Positions 8,048 to 14,736 of a stretch of DNA of 42,728 nucleotides are shown here, piece by piece. The position numbers and the translations under genes were made by a program. The notes beneath the pieces were generated by a model. It did no database searches. It was not told the DNA's origin and saw only the letters and a program-made list of their open reading frames with translations. Source of the stretch: Cytophagales bacterium (GTDB lineage Bacteria > Bacteroidota > Bacteroidia > Cytophagales > Spirosomataceae); assembly GCA_013298865.1 (NCBI GenBank), contig JAAFJL010000024.1, forward strand, positions 1-42,728, in the 5' to 3' direction. How positions within the stretch are numbered: the first letter of the stretch is position 1; the number at the start of each line of letters is the position of its first letter.

Positions 8048-9307
8048 ATGCTAATAAAATCGCTCTCATTAAAAGATTTCAAGTGCTTTGAGCAAGTGGA
8101 TATAGATTTCGGAAAAATTACCCTACTGACAGGTGCAAACAGTAGTGGCAAAAGCTCCTTGATTTATGCCTTGTTGGGAATTATGCAAAGTAAATATTTC
8201 CCTCAATATTTTGCCTTGAATGGAGAATTAATAAATATGGGGGGATTTGATGAAGTGTTGAGGAAGAAGGCGGAGAAAGAGGAGTTTGAGATTAACATTA
8301 AAATTGGAAATAGACATTCTGAATACTTTGAGACTTCTTGGCAAGAGGATGAAGAAGCAGAACAACCATATATTACTAAATTTAAAACAAAGGATTATTT
8401 AGCTTACACAGATGATAATTATGATCGTTTTATTGATATTTGGACTAATGATAAATTCTTTGTTGATGAAATCCTCAAAGAGGATAAGGATATAACTGTT
8501 GAAAAAGCTAATAATACTTCTTCCTCAACAAAAAAAGTTCATATAAAAGGGCAATCAGAATTTTCTATTGAAAGTTTTGCTCAAGTATATGAAGAGTATA
8601 TATCAGATTTTTTTTTCCAATTAGTTGAAAATGAAAATTGTTTCAACTATATCGGATCATTCCGCCTACCACCTGAAAGAACCTATTACCGAAAACCAAA
8701 TGCAATTAAAGTTGGCGTAAATGGTGAAGGCTATATTGACCAAATCATAAAATGGGAAGAATCAGACAAGAAAAAATATGATGAATTAATTGAAGCCGTT
8801 ACAGAAATGGGGCTTTTCAAAACTATTCAAGCCAATAAAATGAAAGGTGGACGTTTTGAATTGAATGTGCAAGTAAATGAAAATAGCGAGTTAGCTTCAT
8901 TAACTGACGTAGGTTTTGGAATTAGCCAGTTTTTACCAATTATTGTTGCTGATTTACAGATGAAGGAAGATTCTTGCCTCGCTATTTCACAACCCGAAAT
9001 ACATCTTCATCCTAAGATTCAAGCTACTTTGGGAGATTATTTTTGTAAGCAAGTCAATAAAACTGAAAAACAATATATCGTAGAGACCCACAGCGAATAT
9101 CTCATTAATCGAATGCGTTTGTTGATTGTGAAAGGCGAGCTAAAACCAGAAGATGTGAAATTGTATTACATGGAAAATGACGGAATAAAAACCACTACTT
9201 ACGCTATTGAACTCACCACAGACGGACAAATCAAAAATGCTCCACAGGGCTTTTTTGATACCTACGAAATGGATGTGATGGACATTGCACTATACGCTTC
9301 TGCCTAA
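8048..9307 (+). CDS. AAA family ATPase with DUF3696-like C-terminus
   Basis: 419-residue ABC/SMC-like ATPase of the OLD/RecF-like group (AAA_15/DUF3696). Walker A is GANSSGKSS at residues 29-37 after the typical LSLKDFKCFEQVDIDFGKI start. The signature region LTDVGFGISQFLPII, the Walker B-like ISQPEIHLHP and the switch histidine in VETHSEYLINRMR are in order. The end, APQGFFDTYEMDVMDIAL, matches the DUF3696 tail. A variable insert (about 75-190) replaces a long coiled coil. Its stop codon overlaps the start of the next gene by one base (TAATG), so the two are translationally coupled. ATPases of this type often work with a nuclease in phage defence; that role here is inferred. Confidence 0.88.
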   Translation: MLIKSLSLKDFKCFEQVDIDFGKITLLTGANSSGKSSLIYALLGIMQSKYFPQYFALNGELINMGGFDEVLRKKAEKEEFEINIKIGNRHSEYFETSWQEDEEAEQPYITKFKTKDYLAYTDDNYDRFIDIWTNDKFFVDEILKEDKDITVEKANNTSSSTKKVHIKGQSEFSIESFAQVYEEYISDFFFQLVENENCFNYIGSFRLPPERTYYRKPNAIKVGVNGEGYIDQIIKWEESDKKKYDELIEAVTEMGLFKTIQANKMKGGRFELNVQVNENSELASLTDVGFGISQFLPIIVADLQMKEDSCLAISQPEIHLHPKIQATLGDYFCKQVNKTEKQYIVETHSEYLINRMRLLIVKGELKPEDVKLYYMENDGIKTTTYAIELTTDGQIKNAPQGFFDTYEMDVMDIALYASA

Positions 9308-9789
9308 TGAAGAAAGACATTTTTATTGACAATAACATCGCCAGTCGTTTCAAAAATCCTGCCGACCCTGAGTATATCAAATTGAGAGATTGGTTAGTTT
9401 TGTATCGTGAAATCAAAGAAGGAGAAGTAGATACAAATGCCCATTTGGTGGTTTCTAATAAATTATTGAATGAATACAGTCGTTCTAATCAGAACATAAA
9501 AGATGGGCAGAATATCATTCTAATTATTGGTAGATTACAAAGACAAGGGCGATTGATAAAGATTGACAATCAGGAAATAAAGGATTTTCAACAAGAACAT
9601 TTCACGAAGAAAACTTTAAAGCAACTATTTTGTAATCAAGAAGATAGAGAGCATATTCCAGTAGTTTTGTTATCTCAGAGAAAATATGCTTTGAGTATTG
9701 ATGATGCCTTTGTGAATGACCTTTTGAATTTCCCAGGCTTTCAGGCTTTGGCTTGTAAACGTCCAGAAGAAATGCCTTATGATTTATAA
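9307..9789 (+). CDS. PIN-like nuclease, partner of the upstream ATPase
   Basis: 160-residue protein with the acidic pattern of PIN-fold ribonucleases: D8 in IFIDNNIASRF, E56 in LLNEYSR, D113 in EDREHIPVVLL and D132/D133 in LSIDDAFVNDLLNFPG. PIN domains cut RNA with a Mg or Mn ion held by these acids. Its ATG shares a base with the ATPase stop (9307), implying a fixed ratio of the two products. No separate small antitoxin precedes it, so the ATPase may be the controlling or sensing part (inference). The fold assignment rests on motif order, not a search. Confidence 0.72.
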   Translation: MKKDIFIDNNIASRFKNPADPEYIKLRDWLVLYREIKEGEVDTNAHLVVSNKLLNEYSRSNQNIKDGQNIILIIGRLQRQGRLIKIDNQEIKDFQQEHFTKKTLKQLFCNQEDREHIPVVLLSQRKYALSIDDAFVNDLLNFPGFQALACKRPEEMPYDL

Positions 9790-9804
9790 AAAATAACCCA
9801 AAAA

Positions 9805-10404
9805 ATGAACAAAATCATCCTCATATTATCAGTATTTTTAACCTTCGAGACAACCGCTCAAACCTACAAAGAAACCATCACCAAACACCGTCAGGATTAT
9901 AAAGATGCGTTTTTAAAAGAAGAAAGAAGTCCAGTAAAGGCGGACGATATTAAGTTTTTAGACTTCTTTGAACCAGATTCTACATTTCGAGTTAAATGTA
10001 GCTTCACTGCGATAAAATCCCAAAGTACTTTCAAGATTTTAACAGTTGATGGAAAGCAAAATGAGTATTTCAAGTATGGTATATTGACTTTTGAAATCAA
10101 AGGAGACAAATTGCAATTAAATACCTACCAAAGTTTGTCCCTGATGAATAATCCTAAATATAGAAATTACCTTTTTGTGCCTTTCAAAGATTTAACAAGT
10201 GGTAAAGAAACATATGGCGGTGGACGATATTTGGACTTTGAAACGACAGATATTAAGGGCGACTTTCTAATTTTAGATTTTAATAAAGCATACAATCCTT
10301 ATTGTGCATTTGCAAGTGGATATAGTTGCCCAATTCCACCTATTGAAAATCATTTGAAAGCACGTATTAATGCTGGAGAAAAGAATTTCAAAAAATCACA
10401 TTGA
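9805..10404 (+). CDS. DUF1684 secreted protein
   Basis: 199-residue protein with a signal peptide (MNKIILILSVFLTFETTAQT). The C-terminal half carries the hallmark DUF1684 sequence: LFVPFKDLTSGKETYGGGRY, then LDFNKAYNPYCAF, CPIPPIENHL and INAGEKNF. The family is widespread and its biochemical role is not established to my knowledge. It follows the PIN-like gene by 15 bp, so it may share its transcript although it is exported. Its place between two defence-like modules could be incidental. Confidence 0.88.
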   Translation: MNKIILILSVFLTFETTAQTYKETITKHRQDYKDAFLKEERSPVKADDIKFLDFFEPDSTFRVKCSFTAIKSQSTFKILTVDGKQNEYFKYGILTFEIKGDKLQLNTYQSLSLMNNPKYRNYLFVPFKDLTSGKETYGGGRYLDFETTDIKGDFLILDFNKAYNPYCAFASGYSCPIPPIENHLKARINAGEKNFKKSH

Positions 10405-10443
10405 GTGATAGGAAAATAAAAAAGTAAATCAAACAACAAACTC

Positions 10444-10707
10444 ATGAACACAATAAACTATAATTTTAATCAAAAAATAAATGGAGCTATTGTTCAATTG
10501 CGAAAGCAAAAACATAAAGCTGGCTTTCCATTCATGATTACAGATGAGGAAGAATTACCTGAAAATCAAGCATATATGGAATATGCAGATGGTCACGTTG
10601 AGATTGTGGAATTTTCAAAAGATTACAGAGATTATAAACCTCTGAAAACTTTGAATGAGAAAGAATCTTTTTTTTTAAGACAAAAATATAACTTAGAAAA
10701 TGCCTAA
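10444..10707 (+). CDS. Small protein, candidate antitoxin for the zeta-like kinase
   Basis: 87-residue acidic-to-neutral cytoplasmic protein with no signal peptide. It overlaps the following zeta-like gene by 8 bp (10700-10707), which is typical of toxin-antitoxin order with the antitoxin first. Visible parts are an N-terminal polar helix (INGAIVQLRKQKHKAG) and a short strand-rich stretch (AYMEYADGHVEIVEFSKDY) that could fold against a partner. I do not recognise a DNA-binding motif. The antitoxin role is inferred from position, size and overlap only. Confidence 0.6.
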   Translation: MNTINYNFNQKINGAIVQLRKQKHKAGFPFMITDEEELPENQAYMEYADGHVEIVEFSKDYRDYKPLKTLNEKESFFLRQKYNLENA

Positions 10708-11320
10708 TCTATTTGTGGTAACAGGAGCGAATGGAGCGGGGAAATCTACGCTTTCAAAGATTATTTTACCCGAAGAATTTTCGAATTTAGAGGTATTTGA
10801 TGGTGATAAGTTTTTTGTAGAATCTTTATCCAATATATTTCCTACCCAAACAAAATCTCCAAAGTATGCACGGGATATGGCTTTTGAAGCCACTGTCTCT
10901 GAATTTGAAAGATTGGTTAAAGAGAGTATAGAATCAAATGTATCTTTCGCTTATGAAGGGCATTTTAGTAGCGAAGCTCCTTGGCAAACAATAGTAAGGT
11001 TTAGAGAATTTGGGTATCATATCACGATGATTTTCTTGATGGTTAATGAGTTGTCATTATCAATGAAACGTGTATCTGAACGAGTCAAAACAGGTGGACA
11101 TTATGTGACACCGCAGGAAATCGAAAAGAATTTTTATGGAAATTTAATTCAGCTGAATAAACAATCCCAACTGATTGACGAACTCATCATTGCGGATAAT
11201 TCAACTTTTGGAAGACCCAGCCAGATTCTGAGAGTTTCAGAAGAAAATATTATAGAGTCTATCGAAAAAAATAAAATGCCAAATTGGGTCAAACAATATT
11301 TGCCTAATTTTATCCAGTAA
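10700..11320 (+). CDS. Zeta-toxin-like P-loop kinase
   Basis: 206-residue P-loop protein of the zeta-toxin family. Walker A is GANGAGKST at residues 9-17. Next come FDGDKFF (the acidic residue equivalent to the catalytic base region), FAYEGHFSSE, and RVSERVKTGGHYV with the arginines expected to hold ATP phosphates. Zeta toxins phosphorylate UDP-N-acetylglucosamine and block cell-wall synthesis; some relatives have other small-molecule substrates. It is translated just after the 87-residue protein with an 8-bp overlap, suggesting a toxin-antitoxin pair. There is no epsilon-like antitoxin sequence, so the pair differs from the classical plasmid system. Confidence 0.82.
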   Translation: MPNLFVVTGANGAGKSTLSKIILPEEFSNLEVFDGDKFFVESLSNIFPTQTKSPKYARDMAFEATVSEFERLVKESIESNVSFAYEGHFSSEAPWQTIVRFREFGYHITMIFLMVNELSLSMKRVSERVKTGGHYVTPQEIEKNFYGNLIQLNKQSQLIDELIIADNSTFGRPSQILRVSEENIIESIEKNKMPNWVKQYLPNFIQ

Positions 11321-11348
11321 ACTAAATCAAGCATAAACAACAAACACA

Positions 11349-12875
11349 GTGAATAAAAAAGTATTACTTGTCATTCTGGACGGTTGGGGAATTGCCGAAA
11401 AAGGCTACGAAGACCGCTCGGCGATTATTGCCGCCCAAACGCCTTTCTATGATTCCTTAATTGCGAATTATCCACATAGTACACTCGTTACTTTTGGTCC
11501 CGAAGTGGGACTACCCGAAGGTCAGTTTGGTAATTCTGAGGTCGGACACATGAACTTGGGTGCAGGGCGAACTGTCCGTCAATCCTTAGTACGTTTGAAT
11601 GAATCAATTTCAACAAATATGCTTCGTCATGAACCTGTCTTGGTTGATGCAATCAAATATGCCAAAGAAAACGATAAACCTGTCCATTTGATTGGTTTAG
11701 TGTCAGATGGTGGTGTTCATGCACACATTAGCCACGTGAAAGCTCTTTGTAACGTACTGAAAGACAATGACTTAAATAAAGTTTTCATTCACGCATTCAC
11801 AGACGGGCGTGACTGCGACCCTAAATCTGGAACAGGATTTATTGGTGATTTACAATCGTTTCTGAGAACCTCCGTCGGGAAAATTGCCAGTGTGACGGGT
11901 CGTTATTATGCCATGGACAGGGATAATCGTTGGGAGAGAATCGAGGAGGCTTACGACGTAATGGTGAAAGGCGAGGGCGTTGCTGTGTGTGATGAAGGTA
12001 TTGTGGCTTTGATGAAAGAATCTTATGCAGAAGGTATTACTGATGAATTTATCAAACCTATTGTCATTACAAAAAATGATAAACCCATCGGGAATATCCA
12101 AGAAGGTGATGTAGTGCTTTGTTTCAATTACAGAACCGACCGTCCGCAAGAAATCACGAAGGCATTGACCCAAGAGGATTTCCCAGACTATGGTATGAAG
12201 AAATTGGATATTCGTTATTTAACAATGACCAATTACAATAAATCCTTCACGGGTGTTCATGTGATTTTTGATGATAGTAATTTGCCTGGAACTTTGGGAG
12301 AAGTCATTGCGAATGCAGGTAAAAAGCAAATCAGAATTGCAGAAACCGAGAAGTTTCCACACGTAACATTCTTCTTTTCGGGTGGAAGAAACGAAACTTT
12401 TGAAGGCGAAACCCGACTATTATCTAATTCTCCGAAAGTAGCAACGTACGATTTACAACCAGAAATGTCAGTTTATGACGTAAGAGATTCTTTACTACCA
12501 GCCCTCAAAAATTCAGAGGCAGATTTCGTTTGTTTGAACTTTGCAAATCCTGATATGGTGGGTCATACTGGTGATTTTCAGGCAGTTGTGAAGGCTTGTG
12601 AAGCAGTAGATGAGTCGCTGAATGCCGTAGTAAGTACAGGAATTGAACATGGCTATTCTATAATCGTACTGGCTGACCACGGCAATGCAGATTATATGAT
12701 TAACGACGATGGTTCACCCAATACGCAACACAGCTTAAATCTTGTACCATGTATTTTGATTGATAAAGATAAGAAAGCAGTCAAAGACGGGAAGTTAGGA
12801 GACATCGCTCCAACGATTTTAGAACTGATGGGGATTGAAAAACCTGCGATAATGACGGGATTTAGTTTAGTATAA
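11349..12875 (+). CDS. gpmI: 2,3-bisphosphoglycerate-independent phosphoglycerate mutase
   Basis: Interconverts 3- and 2-phosphoglycerate in glycolysis using two Mn ions and a phosphoserine intermediate. 508 residues, the standard size. It shows LDGWG (11-14), the catalytic serine in FGNSEVGHMNLGAG at about residue 62, GGVHAHISH, DGRDCDP, FANPDMVGHTG, LADHGNADYM and the late NTQHSLNLVP histidine. GTG at 11349 is the start because MNKKVLLVILDGWG aligns with the family start and no ATG is nearby. No terminator separates it from the zeta-like gene 28 bp upstream, so read-through from the island is possible. It ends at a strong terminator. Confidence 0.97.
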   Translation: MNKKVLLVILDGWGIAEKGYEDRSAIIAAQTPFYDSLIANYPHSTLVTFGPEVGLPEGQFGNSEVGHMNLGAGRTVRQSLVRLNESISTNMLRHEPVLVDAIKYAKENDKPVHLIGLVSDGGVHAHISHVKALCNVLKDNDLNKVFIHAFTDGRDCDPKSGTGFIGDLQSFLRTSVGKIASVTGRYYAMDRDNRWERIEEAYDVMVKGEGVAVCDEGIVALMKESYAEGITDEFIKPIVITKNDKPIGNIQEGDVVLCFNYRTDRPQEITKALTQEDFPDYGMKKLDIRYLTMTNYNKSFTGVHVIFDDSNLPGTLGEVIANAGKKQIRIAETEKFPHVTFFFSGGRNETFEGETRLLSNSPKVATYDLQPEMSVYDVRDSLLPALKNSEADFVCLNFANPDMVGHTGDFQAVVKACEAVDESLNAVVSTGIEHGYSIIVLADHGNADYMINDDGSPNTQHSLNLVPCILIDKDKKAVKDGKLGDIAPTILELMGIEKPAIMTGFSLV

Positions 12876-12883
12876 ATTTCAAT

Positions 12884-12918
12884 AAAAATGCCTCTATCGG
12901 ATTGATAGAGGCATTTTT
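12884..12918 (+). terminator. Terminator after gpmI
   Basis: Perfect 15-bp stem (12884-12898 with 12904-12918, core ATGCCTCTATC) with a 5-nt loop and a T-run. Confidence 0.92.
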
Positions 12919-13187
12919 TATTGAAGCATTCTCACGGCTGGTGTTTCATGGGGATGCCAGCCATGAGGAGAAAATCAAGAGAACTTTGTAATCATATCAA
13001 ATCTTTAGTAATCAAAAAAGCAGACAATGAAAATTGCCTGCTTTTTACTTTTAGAGAATTTAAGGTTATTCCTTACAGATTTCAATTTGGGGCGAGAGTG
13101 TTCGATTTTATTTACCTTAAATGTCAGAAAGATGACAAACAACTATTTTTGAAATAGCTAATTTTGACTACGTCAAATAAATCATCA
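12919..13187. other. Gene-poor gap with two hairpins (possible small RNA)
   Basis: Between the gpmI terminator and the DUF1223 gene. Hairpin 1 pairs 12931-12941 with 12957-12967 (core GGCTGG/CCAGCC). Hairpin 2 pairs 13015-13027 with 13034-13046 and is flanked by A- and T-runs, like a terminator. Each stem has one A-C mismatch as plus-strand RNA and a G-U pair as minus-strand RNA. A 78-codon plus-strand open frame (12921-13157) runs through both hairpins and does not look like a protein. A small RNA or a palindromic repeat element is possible. Confidence 0.4.
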
Positions 13188-13952
13188 ATGAATCGAATTA
13201 TTATTCTTTCCCTCTCGGCTTTATTCATATTTGTTGGTTATAGACAAGTTTCAAAGAAAAATGCTTTAAATTTTGTCCAATCACCTGATAATCAGGAATT
13301 TGTTTTGTTAGAATTATTTACATCACAGGGTTGTAGTAGCTGTCCGTCGGCAGATAGATTGGTTGAAAGAACTGTTTTGGATGCTCGAAAATCTGGAAAA
13401 AAGGTTTTTGCACTTTCTTATCATGTTGATTATTGGGATAAATTGGGTTGGAAAGACCCGTATAGTCAGGCTCAATTCACAAAACGCCAATACGATTATG
13501 CAGATTGGTTAAATAGCGACAATGTTTATACCCCTCAGATTGTTGTAAATGGACAGGAGGAATTTGTGGGTTCTGATGATAAAAAACTGAGTCGGGCAAT
13601 TGATAAAATTCAAGAAAGAGGTACTGAGATTAGGTTTGATTTTAAGAATATTGAATGGAAAAATAATGAAATTGACTTAGAAATAAATCTCTCTGATTTT
13701 CCAAATAATAGTGAACTCAATGTTGCGTTAATAAGCAAGATTACCGAAAATTATATTCCCAGAGGAGAAAACGAAGGACTGAAACTGAAAGGTGCAAATG
13801 TGGTACGAGTATTGCAAAAGGTTTTATCGAGTTCTTTACAATTTAAGACATCACTTCCTGTACCGAAAGACATGGAAAAACAAAATGCTCAGATTATTGC
13901 TTTTATACAAGATAAGCAAACACATAAAGTACTGGGTATTGGGGCTTTTTAA
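13188..13952 (+). CDS. DUF1223 thioredoxin-fold protein, exported
   Basis: 254-residue thioredoxin-like protein of the DUF1223 family. A hydrophobic N-terminus (IIILSLSALFIFVGY) serves as signal or anchor. The redox motif is CSSC in ELFTSQGCSSCPSADR, followed by the family blocks YHVDYWDKLGWKDPYS, FTKRQYDYA and VYTPQIVVNGQ. I place the start at ATG 13188; a TTG at 13164 would add eight residues without family support. Likely a periplasmic redox protein; the partner is unknown. The secreted protein gene at 13977 follows by 24 bp. Confidence 0.85.
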   Translation: MNRIIILSLSALFIFVGYRQVSKKNALNFVQSPDNQEFVLLELFTSQGCSSCPSADRLVERTVLDARKSGKKVFALSYHVDYWDKLGWKDPYSQAQFTKRQYDYADWLNSDNVYTPQIVVNGQEEFVGSDDKKLSRAIDKIQERGTEIRFDFKNIEWKNNEIDLEINLSDFPNNSELNVALISKITENYIPRGENEGLKLKGANVVRVLQKVLSSSLQFKTSLPVPKDMEKQNAQIIAFIQDKQTHKVLGIGAF

Positions 13953-13976
13953 AATTTAATTCACAAAACATATATC

Positions 13977-14642
13977 ATGAAAAAATCATTTCTAATCATT
14001 CTTCTTTCTCTATTTACATTGGGTGCTTACGCACAGGTAGGTACATCTGTTGAATTAGGCGGAGCTTTAGGGGCTTCTGTCGGGAGTATCAGTGCTTCAG
14101 GCTTTCATAATTTTGGGATAGGGGCAAAAAAACGATTCTCGGTAGGTACGGGAATAAGATTCACTTCTTTCTTTGGCACTAATGTCAATTTTATTACCGC
14201 ACCAGCAGATTTAACCACAGATGATAAAAATGTTGATACCCTTTTAGCTCCAAGCCCAGGTGTGAACTCATTGAATTTAACCATTAATTTAGGCTATAAA
14301 ATCTCTGAAAAGATTGATGTTGGGTTCAATATTGATGCTTTGGGAGTTTCGTTTGGACCAACAGGAAGTCCGAGTTATATCAGGAATAAGAAAGCGGTGG
14401 TTACTTCTGCAAGCCCAACAACAACGAATTTGTTATTGGTAGGTGATAACGACAAAGGTTCACTGAATTCTCATTTATTTGTAAGGTATAAAATTGCGGA
14501 AAAAGTAGGTATAAAATTAGCCTACCAATTTTTGTTTAATGAACTCACAACAACGACCAAAGTCCAGACAGTTCCTTCTGCCAATGATCGTTTTAGGGCA
14601 AAATCAACGATGGTTTATTTAGGTATAAATTATAGTTTTTAG
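13977..14642 (+). CDS. Secreted outer-membrane beta-barrel-like protein
   Basis: 221 residues with a clear signal peptide (MKKSFLIILLSLFTLGAYAQ) and alternating hydrophobic strands rich in G, S and aromatics (KRFSVGTGIRFTSFFG, KIDVGFNIDALGVSFG, KVGIKLAYQFLF). It ends TMVYLGINYSF, with a terminal aromatic as in outer-membrane barrels. About eight strands fit this length. Close behind the DUF1223 gene and before a bidirectional terminator. A structural or porin-like outer-membrane role is inferred; no specific family is recognised. Confidence 0.7.
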   Translation: MKKSFLIILLSLFTLGAYAQVGTSVELGGALGASVGSISASGFHNFGIGAKKRFSVGTGIRFTSFFGTNVNFITAPADLTTDDKNVDTLLAPSPGVNSLNLTINLGYKISEKIDVGFNIDALGVSFGPTGSPSYIRNKKAVVTSASPTTTNLLLVGDNDKGSLNSHLFVRYKIAEKVGIKLAYQFLFNELTTTTKVQTVPSANDRFRAKSTMVYLGINYSF

Positions 14643-14656
14643 GAAAATTCCCTTGA

Positions 14657-14699
14657 AAACAAAAAGCCTCTGAATCAAAAATTCAGAGGCTTTTTGTTT
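14657..14699. terminator. Bidirectional terminator between convergent genes
   Basis: Perfect 19-bp inverted repeat (14657-14675 with 14681-14699, core GCCTCTGAAT), with T-runs on both strands. It lies between the plus-strand gene ending at 14642 and the minus-strand TonB receptor ending at 14737. Confidence 0.9.
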
Positions 14700-14736
14700 A
14701 TAATTCATTGGAAGTCAGACAATTGAACTTTCAACT

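Noticed and set aside
12921..13157. 78-codon plus-strand frame after gpmI
   Set aside because: It crosses two hairpins, has no recognisable protein character and starts immediately behind a terminator; better explained as non-coding.
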